DNA from: Myxococcales bacterium
GTDB lineage: Bacteria; Myxococcota_A; UBA796; GCA-2862545
DNA length: 39,617 nucleotides
Reading direction: 5' to 3'
Assembly (NCBI GenBank): GCA_019634415.1
Contig: JAHQVJ010000088.1
Location: 1-39,617 of the forward strand
A model generated the notes under the pieces. The model made no database searches and was not told the origin of the DNA. It was given only the letters and a program-made list of their open reading frames with translations. Made by a program: the position numbers and the translations under genes. Numbering within the stretch: the first letter of the stretch is position 1; each line of letters starts with the position of its first letter. Positions 7,572 to 16,339 of the stretch are shown here, piece after piece.

Positions 7572-9929
7572 ATGAAGACCTCGCTTTCCCTCCTGGGGAT
7601 CGCGCTGGCTGCGCCATGCCCGGCGCTCGCCGCCTCGGACGCCGAGACACCGATGGGCTTCGTCGCCTCCGACGGAGGCCAGCTACTGCTGCAGAGCACC
7701 GACGTGCAGGCCACCGTGCAGCTCGGCGTGGCCGTCGTGGACGTGCGGCAGACCTTCGAGAACCCCTTCGACGACGTTGTCGACGCCACCTACATCTTCC
7801 CCCTTCCGGTGGACGCCGCGGTGCGGTCGCTGCGGGTGACCTGCGGCGAGCGGGTGATCGAGGCCACGATCGCCGACAAGGAGCAGGCCCGCGCGCAGTA
7901 CGAGGAGGCGCGCCAGCAGGGCAAGCGGGCCGCCCTGCTCGAGCAGCAGCGCGCCAACCTGTTCACCCAGCAGATCTCCAGCCTGTGCCCTGGCGAGACG
8001 GTCCGCGTGGCCCTGCAGTACGTGGCGTCCGTCACGCGCCTGGACGGCCGTGACACCCTGGTGTTCCCCACCACCACGGGCAAGCGCTTCGAGCCCGCCG
8101 ACCTCGACGAGCCCACCCTGGTGCCCGCCACCCACACACCCCATCGGCTGACCTGGACGGTCCAGCTGCTGGACGGGCTACCGATCGAGTCGATCTACAG
8201 CGACACCCATGCGATCTCCGTGGCAGACGAGGGCTCCTGGGGCACCGAGGTCACCTTCGCCGAGGTGCTTCAGGTCCCAGACTCCGACGTGCACCTGGCG
8301 TGGACCATGGCAGGCACGAGCACGCGGGCCAAGGTGGTGGCGGCGCCACCTCTGGGAGACGAGGACCGCGCCTATGTGGCGGTGACCCTCGAGCCCGCCG
8401 TGCTCGAGGATCTGCCGCCCCCGCGCAAGCGGGAGCTGTTCTTCGTGATGGACAGCTCCTGCTCGATGGCGGGCGAGCCCTGGGAGACGTCGGTTCAGGC
8501 CGTGCGAGCGGCGCTCGGAGGCATGACCGAGGACGACACCTTCAACCTGGTGAAGTTCTCCAGCGGCTCGGACTCGCTGTTCACCGCCCCCATGCCGGCG
8601 ACCCCCGACAACGTGCGCACCGCCCGAGCGTGGCTGGCGTCGTTCCAGGGCGGCGGCACGCGCATGGATCAGGGCCTGATCCACGCCCTGACCCAGCCCG
8701 GCGATCCCGAAGCGCTGCGCTTGGTGCTGCTCACCACCGACGGCTACATCGGCGACGAGAGAGGCCTGTTCGGCGTGGTGGACGACCACCGCGCCGAGAA
8801 CACCCGCGTGTTCGGCCTGGGCGTGGGCTCGTCGGTGAACCGCCTGCTGCTGGACGGCCTGGCGGACGTCGGACGAGGCGCGGTGCAGTACCAGCTGCCG
8901 CAGACGCCCATCGAGGAGACGGTGGAGCGCTTCCACCAGCGCATCGCACGCCCAGCGATGACGGACCTGACCCTCGACTGGGGAGGTCTGGTGGTGGAGG
9001 ACCAGTACCCGCGTCAGCTGCCGGATCTGTGGGCGGGCCAGCCGGTGCGGGTGGTGGCCCGCGTGACGGACCTCGCGGACACCACGGTGACCCTGTCGGG
9101 CCGGGTGGGCGGTCAGTGGTACGACGTGCGCCGTCCGCTGGACGCCGCGACGGCCGAGGAGCACGAGGGCGTGCGCACGCTGTGGGCCCGGCGTCGCATC
9201 GCCTGGCTGGAGCGGCCCCTGAGCGAGACGGATCGACGCCGAGAGATCCGTGACACCGCGCTGCGGCACCACCTGGTGAGCAGCGAGACGAGCCTGATCG
9301 CGGTGGACGACGACCCGAGCCCCTGCGGCCGCGCCACGCGAGGGCTGGACGTGCCCCTGGTGGCTCCAGCGGGGACGGGCGATGGTCGTCTTGGCGCCAA
9401 CCTCACCGGTGGCATCGGAGGCCTGATCGGCGCCAAGGGGTCGCAGACGGGCAGCGGCGGGCTGGGCGCCCGTGGCTCGGGACTGGGCGGCGGAGGAACG
9501 GCGCAAGGCCTGGGCGGCCTGGGCACCAAGGGCTTGGGCTCGGGTCGAAGCGGATTCGGCACCGGTGGGGGCAACTTCGGCGCCAAGGCCGGAGGCGGCA
9601 TCGCCTCGGTGAGGGGCGAGCCCGTCATCCTGGGCTCCCTGGACCGCTCCACCATCGACGAGGTGATCAAGCGGCACATGAACCAGATCCGCTACTGCTA
9701 CCAGCGCGAGCTCACGAAGAACCACACCCTGGCGGGCAAGGTGGTGGTGAAGTTCACCATCACCGCAGACGGCACCGTGAGCACGGCGCAGATCAAGTCG
9801 ACGACCCTGAACGAGGAGCGTGTGGAGAACTGCCTTCTGGGGCGCTTCCTGCGCATGCAGTTCGACGAACCGCCTGGCGGGGGCGTGATCATCGTCAGCT
9901 ACCCCTTCCTCTTCCAAGCCGAGCCGTAG
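7572..9929 (+). CDS. Exported VIT and vWA protein with AgmX/PglI-type C-terminus
   Basis: This 785-residue protein has a Sec signal peptide (residues 1-21, cleavage after ALAA). A VIT domain covers about 25-150. A von Willebrand A domain starts near 288; its metal-site motif DSSCS is at 294-298 and TTDG lies near 388-391. A Gly-rich linker at about 605-685 is built of GLG, GG and GAKG units. The C-terminal 95 residues (QIRYCYQREL, GKVVVKFTI, DGTVS) belong to the AgmX/PglI C-terminal family of myxobacteria, which resembles TonB C-termini. The start was moved to ATG 7572 because AGGAG lies six bases upstream and a signal peptide follows at once. VIT-vWA proteins bind ligands through a divalent metal. 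The tail suggests contact with an envelope machine such as gliding or TonB-like complexes, but that is inference. It stands alone, convergent with the next gene. Confidence 0.88.
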   Translation: MKTSLSLLGIALAAPCPALAASDAETPMGFVASDGGQLLLQSTDVQATVQLGVAVVDVRQTFENPFDDVVDATYIFPLPVDAAVRSLRVTCGERVIEATIADKEQARAQYEEARQQGKRAALLEQQRANLFTQQISSLCPGETVRVALQYVASVTRLDGRDTLVFPTTTGKRFEPADLDEPTLVPATHTPHRLTWTVQLLDGLPIESIYSDTHAISVADEGSWGTEVTFAEVLQVPDSDVHLAWTMAGTSTRAKVVAAPPLGDEDRAYVAVTLEPAVLEDLPPPRKRELFFVMDSSCSMAGEPWETSVQAVRAALGGMTEDDTFNLVKFSSGSDSLFTAPMPATPDNVRTARAWLASFQGGGTRMDQGLIHALTQPGDPEALRLVLLTTDGYIGDERGLFGVVDDHRAENTRVFGLGVGSSVNRLLLDGLADVGRGAVQYQLPQTPIEETVERFHQRIARPAMTDLTLDWGGLVVEDQYPRQLPDLWAGQPVRVVARVTDLADTTVTLSGRVGGQWYDVRRPLDAATAEEHEGVRTLWARRRIAWLERPLSETDRRREIRDTALRHHLVSSETSLIAVDDDPSPCGRATRGLDVPLVAPAGTGDGRLGANLTGGIGGLIGAKGSQTGSGGLGARGSGLGGGGTAQGLGGLGTKGLGSGRSGFGTGGGNFGAKAGGGIASVRGEPVILGSLDRSTIDEVIKRHMNQIRYCYQRELTKNHTLAGKVVVKFTITADGTVSTAQIKSTTLNEERVENCLLGRFLRMQFDEPPGGGVIIVSYPFLFQAEP

Positions 9930-9948
9930 CTGGGATGTGTGCCGGCGA

Positions 9949-11421
9949 TCAGAGCAGGTGGACGGTCTCGTCGGGGCTCAGCAGCCCGTACAGGTCCTCG
10001 ATGAACACTGCCCGCTCGTTCAGTCGGTGCTGTGGCACCTTCCCCAGCACGGCTCCCAAGTTCAATTGCCACACGCGGTTGCCGTTGGCATCGAACTCAT
10101 GGATCGTGCTGAGTTCACCTTCAGCGTACAACACACCACCATTGGGCAGGCCCACGGCGGAATTGCGGATGTACATGTTGCCTCGGTGCTGTTGAATCTG
10201 GATGTTCTGCAACCGCGTCAGGGTGTGGGTGTTGGCGTCGATGGCGTACTCTCGCACCCTGCCGTAGTCCACGGGAGGGAAGTCGTCGTAGTCCCTCACC
10301 GCTTCGGCGATCAGGAGATTGCCGGAGGCCGTGTAGCTCACGCTTTCATAGCTGGCCCCATGAACCAAGGGGGGATCGAAGGTGATGGGAGAGTCCGGGC
10401 TCTGCCCGAACCACCACAGCGTCTCCCCAGTGGACGCGTCGACCTCGACGACGTCGTTCCACGCGATGTTCAACAGATACGTGTCGCGCACAGCATCGTA
10501 GTCGAGGTTGTCGACCCAGCACAGGTTCACCCCGAACTGACCCTCGAAATCCGGGAAGTCCTCGGCACATCTCCACACCACGGTCTCAGTGCCGTCTGGT
10601 GCCGTCTCGACCAACTCTCCGTAGATCTGCGGAGGCCAGGTCTTGTCGTTGTGCTCGGGATCGGTTCGAGTCCAGGAGATCGTGCCATCCGGAAGCTCGA
10701 CGAAGCTCTCTTCCTTTCCCTGTGTGGAGATCTCATCGAACTGCTCGTCCAGATACCGCCGGACGACCTCGTCAGCCGTGTCGTACAGAATGTGGTCGCC
10801 TGACTGAGAGATCCGCGTGCCGTGCGACAGATCGGCGCTGGGAAGGGCCCAGATGAGTCGCCCTTCACGATCGTGGATGACGTTGTAGTAGTCGTCGATG
10901 CTCACTGTCGTTCGCTGTGGGGCGATGACGTACAGGCCATCCTGGTACCAGTCCTTGGTCTTGGAGACCGAGACGGTGGCCTCTTGCATTCCAGCGGGAA
11001 TCTGACCCGTGACGATCGGCTCCTTCCCCGTCGCTTCGTCTGCGTTCGATACGACGCGATAGTCTGCGGTGTGTCCGTATGGGATTCCCGCGATGAGCTG
11101 TTCGTTGGTGCCCTTCCGTCCCATGATGGTGGGACTCGCGACCCAACTCCCTTCCCCCTGCAGCTGGTAGTCCACCGTCACCTCTCCCGCCACGTCCTGC
11201 GTCCACGACACGTAGACGAAGGACCTCACTTCGTCGTGCAGGCGCCAAGACAGCTCGGAGAGACCAACGGGCTTCGGGGTGGTCGTGGTGGTGGTGGTAC
11301 CTGTGTCTACCACGATCGTATCGGTGGTCGTGGTCGGATCGGTGAGCGAATCCGTCACTGTGGCGAGGTGAATATCGTTGCAACCCGAAAGAGCCAGGAC
11401 GGTCAGAGCAGTTGAGGACAT
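9949..11421 (-). CDS. Arylsulfotransferase-like beta-propeller lipoprotein
   Basis: The 490-residue protein begins with a short signal ending in a lipobox (LALSGC), followed by a Thr-rich spacer (residues about 28-55, with long TTTT runs). The body then looks like a bacterial arylsulfotransferase-type propeller: DYYNVIHDREGRLIWALP, WNDVVEVDASTGETLWWFG and GNRVWQLNLG are typical blade sequences. The start at ATG 11421 is supported by GGGAG upstream and by the lipobox position; the longer frame upstream is a different, decayed gene. Many myxobacterial proteins of this family are surface lipoproteins of unknown activity, and I cannot confirm the catalytic His of true sulfotransferases. The protein is probably anchored in the outer or inner membrane facing outwards. 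Confidence 0.65.
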   Translation of the reverse strand: MSSTALTVLALSGCNDIHLATVTDSLTDPTTTTDTIVVDTGTTTTTTTPKPVGLSELSWRLHDEVRSFVYVSWTQDVAGEVTVDYQLQGEGSWVASPTIMGRKGTNEQLIAGIPYGHTADYRVVSNADEATGKEPIVTGQIPAGMQEATVSVSKTKDWYQDGLYVIAPQRTTVSIDDYYNVIHDREGRLIWALPSADLSHGTRISQSGDHILYDTADEVVRRYLDEQFDEISTQGKEESFVELPDGTISWTRTDPEHNDKTWPPQIYGELVETAPDGTETVVWRCAEDFPDFEGQFGVNLCWVDNLDYDAVRDTYLLNIAWNDVVEVDASTGETLWWFGQSPDSPITFDPPLVHGASYESVSYTASGNLLIAEAVRDYDDFPPVDYGRVREYAIDANTHTLTRLQNIQIQQHRGNMYIRNSAVGLPNGGVLYAEGELSTIHEFDANGNRVWQLNLGAVLGKVPQHRLNERAVFIEDLYGLLSPDETVHLL

Positions 11422-11470
11422 TGCTTCTCCCAAGGCGACACGCTGCGTTGGAGGGTCTTCGTGAAAGTGA

Positions 11471-11614
11471 TCATGGGTCAAGGTCGGCCCATTGGCGCTC
11501 CACTGCAGACCATCGCTGGTGAAGGTCAGTCCGGTGGCCGCACGCGACAGCTCGCAGGTTCTCGTTGCCACATCCCGCAAGGATCACGGCTACTGCAAGC
11601 CTTGCGTTGGTCAC
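11471..11614 (-). pseudogene. Decayed lipoprotein, N-terminal fragment
   Basis: From a GTG at 11614, preceded by AGGTGG, 47 codons encode a clean lipoprotein signal (TNARLAVAVILAGC) and then lose coherence. A neighbouring frame just downstream reads sensibly (TGLTFTSDGLQWSANG) and runs open into the arylsulfotransferase-like gene. The pattern suggests a frameshift early in a former lipoprotein gene. The fragment is too short to assign to a family. The rest of the 11422-11933 gap holds nothing I can support. Confidence 0.4.
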
Positions 11615-11933
11615 TGCATCACCACCTTGCCATCAACGCGCCTCACGAAACTCCTGACCCTCACGGGTTCCGCAGAAGGCGAGTGCCCCTCTGCGCCAGC
11701 AGGCTAGTCAGCTCCCTACCTTAGAACTCCTTAGTCGAGCCTATTTCCTACATCAGCTCGGCCAAGCCCAGGGTCGAACAAATTGGAGTACTGGCGTTGC
11801 CAAGCGAGCCTCACCTGCAGGTGGACTTCTGGGACTCCACCCGACTCCACCAGTGGCCTGCGCTCGCCCTCGGACGTCCCGTGCGTTCGAGGAGCGCCCC
11901 CGACGCTATCCTTGAAGGGCGGGCGAGAGGACA
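11615..11933. other. Intergenic stretch before the multi-HTH regulator
   Basis: No coherent reading frame is seen on either strand. The region must carry the promoter of the regulator gene that follows, but no clear consensus or inverted repeat was found. Stop codons are frequent near 11720-11760, and the base composition is locally less GC-rich than the surroundings. Confidence 0.35.
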
Positions 11934-12950
11934 GTGATGGCACCATGCAATGACGGAAAGGCGACCGGGCTCGACCACGACGCCCTCGCCCTGAGGTTGA
12001 TGCGCCACTGGCGAGGAGAGAAGACGCAGATCACGATGTCGACGGAGCTCGGCTTCGCGTCGAACACGGTGACGCACTGGGAGTCCGGCCGGCGGAGCTG
12101 CCGGGCGAGCACCGCCATGCGAATGGCCGAGATCGCCTCGCCGGGCACCCTCGCCACCGTCGCAGAGCACAGCAGAGCCGAGTGGGAGAGCCAGATCCGG
12201 CTCGACACACCCGAGGGCGTCGCGCTGCTCCTCGGCGCCACCATGCACCACCGCGCCGCCGCGGACGTGGCCGCCCACCTGGGCATCTCTCGACACGTGG
12301 TCGGGCGCTGGCTGCGCGCCGACGCGGAGCCATCGCTGCCCTCGTTCCTGCGCTTCCTCGATGCCACCATGGCCTTGCCCTGGGTCCTGAGCACGATGGC
12401 TCCCGGACTCTCCGCCGCCGTCATGCTGCCCGGGGCCGACCCCACTCGTCCCGTGGCTGCCCACGTCGCTCTGGTGTCGCTAGCGCTGGAGCTGTCCGAC
12501 TACACCGATCTCCCACGCCACGACTCCGCCTGGCTGGCCGGTCGATGCCACATGGACGCGGAGCGCGTCGACCGAGCCCTCACGAACCTCCACCACATGG
12601 GGGCCATCGAGTGGACGGGGTCCCACTGGGCTGTGCGCTCGGCAGGCTTACCCATGAAGGGGCACCTGGTGCGGCGGCCAGATCCGGACGGCTTCCGGCA
12701 CCTCAAGGAAGAGCTCTCCGAGATCACGAAGGATCTGCAGCCCCCGTGGGAGAACACCACCCTCAGCGTGGTCACCCCCGAGCAGCTGAGACGCGTGTGC
12801 CGCATCTTGAGTCACGCCCACAGCCAGATCCTCGACGTGGTGCGACACAATCGATCCGAGGGTCGGCTCCTCGTGCTGCGGATGGAGGCCATCACGCTCC
12901 CTGGAGGCTCCCCGGATCTCGGGCCTTCCACCCGAGGAGATGCCGAATAG
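11934..12950 (+). CDS. Regulator with three HTH units, DUF4423-like
   Basis: This is a 338-residue soluble protein. Residues about 18-65 form an XRE-like HTH (TMSTELGFASNTVTHWESG). A second HTH lies at about 105-140 (DVAAHLGISRHVVGRWLR). A winged-helix-like unit follows at about 200-235 (WLAGRCHMDAERVDRALTNL, then MGAIEW). The C-terminal half resembles the DUF4423/TIGR02147 group common in Myxococcota and Fibrobacteres. GTG 11934 and ATG 11937 are adjacent; GAGAGG lies just upstream of both. The protein precedes the fibrinogen-like/DUF1552/DUF1592 operon on the same strand with a 159-base gap, so it is a candidate regulator of that operon. No ligand domain is evident. Confidence 0.7.
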   Translation: MMAPCNDGKATGLDHDALALRLMRHWRGEKTQITMSTELGFASNTVTHWESGRRSCRASTAMRMAEIASPGTLATVAEHSRAEWESQIRLDTPEGVALLLGATMHHRAAADVAAHLGISRHVVGRWLRADAEPSLPSFLRFLDATMALPWVLSTMAPGLSAAVMLPGADPTRPVAAHVALVSLALELSDYTDLPRHDSAWLAGRCHMDAERVDRALTNLHHMGAIEWTGSHWAVRSAGLPMKGHLVRRPDPDGFRHLKEELSEITKDLQPPWENTTLSVVTPEQLRRVCRILSHAHSQILDVVRHNRSEGRLLVLRMEAITLPGGSPDLGPSTRGDAE

Positions 12951-13109
12951 CACAATCAGCGCTGCGCAACACGACGCATGCGCACCCCGTGGATACGAAC
13001 CGCTCGTTGCCGGTGCGATGGCACGACGGATACGTGTGCCTCTGAAACGGCGCCACAACGGGCTCGAGCCCAAGAGCAGAATCCGCGCGGGGAAGCGTAG
13101 GAGTTCAGC

Positions 13110-14888
13110 TTGCCGCGTTCATGGACGACCGCACTGGTATGTGTGGCGTGTGCGTGCAACCAGGTCTCGGTCGACATCGACAGTGTCGAGTCGGTGGATC
13201 TGTCCCGCGACAGTGTTGTCACCTTCGTCGTCACCCTCCCCGGTGGCCTGTCGTGGACGGACGACACCGACATCGCCTCGCAGCTGGTGGTGGGCGGATC
13301 CGCGGGGAGCGTGGCGGGCACGGTGGTGGGTGACAACCCCTACGCCGTGACCGTGCAGGATCTGGCGCCGGGGTCGGTGGCGTTGGTCATCCCTGCGGGG
13401 AGCCTCGAGGGTCGGCTGGGCAAGCCGTCGCCCGAGATCGTGTCGGCACCCGTGACGGTCATCGACTCGGCACCGACGCCGCCCGTGCTCGACGAGCTGC
13501 ACGACATCACGGCTACCCGCACCACCCTCGACGCCACCTGGGATCTGGGTCCAGACGTGGACCTCACGGACGTCGCATGGGGCTTGGGCCCCAGCGCGAC
13601 GGAGCCACCTGCTCACTTTACGTCGATCCGTTCCGATGCCACCTCCGTCTCGTTGACAGCGGCCGACGCCCCCGACTGCCAGTCGTACTTCCTGTGGGTA
13701 CGGGTGACCGACGCCGCAGGGCAGCTCGGCGAGGCCGCGAGCGCCGAGCCCTTCTACGTCGACACCTCGCCGCCACAAGCCACCTTCGAGCGCGAAGACG
13801 ACGCGACGTTCGACCGCGCTCCCACGGTGACCTGGGGCACCGTCGTCGACAACTGCCCAGCCGACCTGCTGCACACCGTGACCATCGGCACCGAGCCTGA
13901 CGAGCACGACGTCCTGAACCTGTCCATCCCCCTGGGGAGCCTGGAGTCCTATCAGCCCACGGACGGGGTCGACGCGGTGGACCTGGAGCTTCGGGGCAAC
14001 CTGACCTACCACGCCACCTCAGGACTGCGCGACGGTGCCGGCAACCTCACGGCGCTGTCCTTCGACTTCTCCGTGAACAACGAGAGCTGCAAAGCCCTCA
14101 AGGAGTCGGACCCCACGCTGCTCGACGGCACCTACCCCATCGACTGGGACCGAGATGGCTCCGCCGCGTCGCCGACGCCTCTGTACTGCGACATGACCAC
14201 CCAGGGCGGCGGCTGGACGCTCGCGGTGCGATACGACCGCAGGTACGCCACCTCCGACGAGTACTCCCTGCCCGTGGGCACGGGTCGTCAGGCAATCCAC
14301 GCCGAGGACTTGGCTGTGCTGGCCGCGGACACCACCCGGCTCGCAGCCTCCGTCGATCTGCGACCCTTCGTCGCCAACGGGGCGACCCACCTGCTGCACG
14401 CCACCCTCGACGACACCGACAAGACGTACCAATACGCGTACTTGTCGGAGATCTACGCCACCGTGCGAGCCAACCCCGACTGGCTGTTCGACGTGGAGCA
14501 GTTCGACACCAACAACGAAGAGGCGCTCCTCGGAACGCCGGTGCAGTGGTCCGAGGAAGCGGCCAACCGATGGTTCGAAGAGGACCTCTCGGTCATGACC
14601 GCCACGGACACGAGCGGGCAGGCGCGGACCGCGGTGATCAGCGGCGGCGAAGGAGACGCCATGCTCACCAACGGCAGCCGCGACGGCGCGATCTACAGCT
14701 CGGGAACGGGCAACAACGACAACGTCGAAGGGACCGGCAACCCCAAGGTGTACTGGGGCTTCTACGGCCAAGACGGCACGCAGGGCAACTACGGCGGCGC
14801 CACCTACGTGGGCACCTACTGCAACGCCGCGCTCGGCCCCGATGGCTGCGAGAGCGCAGGCACCTACAACGTCATGTTCGTTCGATGA
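13110..14888 (+). CDS. Lipoprotein with a fibrinogen-like C-terminal domain
   Basis: The 592-residue lipoprotein has a short signal with a Cys-rich lipobox region (VACAC). Beta-rich, Ig-like segments follow (about 20-320, with DTSPP and DGAGN turns). From about residue 325 there is a fibrinogen-type domain: an ESCKAL opening, then YCDMTTQGGGWTL near 350-363, and a terminal YNVMFVR. The family's Cys, CDM and GGGWT landmarks are present. In animals such domains bind glycans or proteins; the bacterial versions are surface proteins of unknown ligand. The start is TTG at 13110 with AGGAG seven bases upstream. Its stop TGA overlaps an ATG at 14885, and the DUF1552 gene follows within 30 bases, so all three genes of the operon are probably co-expressed. 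Confidence 0.75.
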   Translation: MPRSWTTALVCVACACNQVSVDIDSVESVDLSRDSVVTFVVTLPGGLSWTDDTDIASQLVVGGSAGSVAGTVVGDNPYAVTVQDLAPGSVALVIPAGSLEGRLGKPSPEIVSAPVTVIDSAPTPPVLDELHDITATRTTLDATWDLGPDVDLTDVAWGLGPSATEPPAHFTSIRSDATSVSLTAADAPDCQSYFLWVRVTDAAGQLGEAASAEPFYVDTSPPQATFEREDDATFDRAPTVTWGTVVDNCPADLLHTVTIGTEPDEHDVLNLSIPLGSLESYQPTDGVDAVDLELRGNLTYHATSGLRDGAGNLTALSFDFSVNNESCKALKESDPTLLDGTYPIDWDRDGSAASPTPLYCDMTTQGGGWTLAVRYDRRYATSDEYSLPVGTGRQAIHAEDLAVLAADTTRLAASVDLRPFVANGATHLLHATLDDTDKTYQYAYLSEIYATVRANPDWLFDVEQFDTNNEEALLGTPVQWSEEAANRWFEEDLSVMTATDTSGQARTAVISGGEGDAMLTNGSRDGAIYSSGTGNNDNVEGTGNPKVYWGFYGQDGTQGNYGGATYVGTYCNAALGPDGCESAGTYNVMFVR

Positions 14889-14917
14889 GCTCCATCGTGG
14901 GCAGGAGAAGTGCAGAC

Positions 14918-16339
14918 ATGAGACGACCCCATCCCTACAGCCGGCGGGAAGCCCTGTCGATGGCTGCCGGTGCGCTCGCACTGCCCTTCGCACCCCTGCG
15001 GCGGGCAGCGGCAGCACCGAGCGGAAAGCCCCCACTGCGGCTGCTCACCATCATCGACTCCTTTGGGCTCACATCGAGCCAGCGCGCGTCGACCTGGATC
15101 AGCTCGGAGGTCGGCGACTACGCGCTTCAGGACTCCGATCTCGGCACCGTGCTGCAGCCCCTGGCGACGTACCGCGACCAGATGCTCGTGATGACGGGCA
15201 TGGACATGGTGAGCCGCACCGAGACGGGCAACGCGAGCAACCACGGCGCGCTGACCTGTCACCTGCTCACGGGTAGCCGAGTGGCCAACGCCGCGTCGGC
15301 GGCGCGACCTGGCGCGGGAGCCACCCAGGTGCACCCATCGGTGGACGTTCGCGTCGGTACCTTCCTGAGCAACGAGTACGGACTGCAGTTTCCTCGCGTG
15401 TATCCGCACCTGTTCTTCACCGACTACGCGGAGCGCACCAAGGCCACCTACTGCTACGACCTCCAGGGCCGTCAGATCCGCTCCGTCGCATCGGCGAGCT
15501 CCATCGCGAGCACCTTGTTCGAGGCTGGAGACTCCGCGGCGGCCGCCCAGCTCGACGTGCGATCCCGCTTGGCCATGATGGAGCTGATCGGGGAGCGCGT
15601 GCGGTCGGTCCGAGGCGATCTGGTCAACGCCAGCGCGCCCACGGTGATGGATGCCTACGAGTCGAGCGTGGAGGAGGTCGCCCGAGAGCTCGAGCTGCGG
15701 GCAGACCTGATCTGCGACCCCACCCTGGAGCTCGTGGGCGAGACGGGAGGTCGGTCCAGGAACACGGCCGACATCCTGGAGTGCATCTACCACGCATTCG
15801 CCTGCGACCTGGCCTCGAGCATCACCTACGCCCTGGGGGGTGAGCAGATCAACCAGATGAGCCATGGGTCGCTGTACGACGACACGCTGTACGACTCCGA
15901 CGTCCAGACCTACCTGAACCGCAACTTCCACTCCCAGTCGCACCAGACCGACGAGGCGGCGGAGAAGGCCCAAGAGCTCGTGCGGATCGACGAGTGCCGA
16001 CTGCTGGCCGGTCTCCTCGACCGCCTCGCCACCACGCCCGACGTGGACGGGCAGAGCACGCTGCTCGACAACACCCTCGTGTACGTGACCTCCACGATGG
16101 GCAGCAACGTCCACGGGACCACGAACATCCCCCACCTGCTGATCGCGGGGCAGAACACGCGGCTGCGTGGGGGGCATCACTACGACTGCTCGGGCGCCAC
16201 GAACAACGACCTGCTGACCACCATCGCCCAGGGCCTGACGCTCCCCGACACCGACTTCGGTGGCTACAACAGCGACGGCGCCCGGCTCGCACAGCTCAAC
16301 AACGGTCCCATCTCCCGCCTGCTCAGGAGCGACGCATGA
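14918..16339 (+). CDS. Tat-exported DUF1552 protein
   Basis: This 473-residue protein starts at ATG 14918, chosen over the ATG at 14885 because AGGAGA lies nine bases upstream. The N-terminus is a twin-arginine signal (SRREALSMAAGALALP, then RRAAAAP). The rest fits the DUF1552 family of secreted proteins found in Myxococcota and Planctomycetes, including motifs such as NHGALTCHLLTGS and a final DTDFGGYNSDG. The activity of DUF1552 is not established, though its genes nearly always sit beside DUF1592-type cytochrome-like genes, as here. Tat export suggests folding or cofactor loading before secretion. The stop overlaps the next start by four bases (ATGA). Confidence 0.88.
   Translation: MRRPHPYSRREALSMAAGALALPFAPLRRAAAAPSGKPPLRLLTIIDSFGLTSSQRASTWISSEVGDYALQDSDLGTVLQPLATYRDQMLVMTGMDMVSRTETGNASNHGALTCHLLTGSRVANAASAARPGAGATQVHPSVDVRVGTFLSNEYGLQFPRVYPHLFFTDYAERTKATYCYDLQGRQIRSVASASSIASTLFEAGDSAAAAQLDVRSRLAMMELIGERVRSVRGDLVNASAPTVMDAYESSVEEVARELELRADLICDPTLELVGETGGRSRNTADILECIYHAFACDLASSITYALGGEQINQMSHGSLYDDTLYDSDVQTYLNRNFHSQSHQTDEAAEKAQELVRIDECRLLAGLLDRLATTPDVDGQSTLLDNTLVYVTSTMGSNVHGTTNIPHLLIAGQNTRLRGGHHYDCSGATNNDLLTTIAQGLTLPDTDFGGYNSDGARLAQLNNGPISRLLRSDA

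Noticed and set aside
9470..9630. GC-rich short repeats (ggcgg, ggcacc) as a DNA repeat element
   Set aside because: They encode the in-frame Gly-rich linker of the VIT-vWA protein, so they are a coding repeat, not a separate element.
8178..9917. A 579-codon open frame antisense to the VIT-vWA gene
   Set aside because: Its composition (His, Arg, Gln-rich without domain pattern) is the usual antisense shadow of a high-GC gene, and the plus strand has a signal peptide and known domains.
11270..11345. ggtggt/cgtggt run as a microsatellite
   Set aside because: It encodes the Thr-rich spacer after the lipobox of the arylsulfotransferase-like protein.
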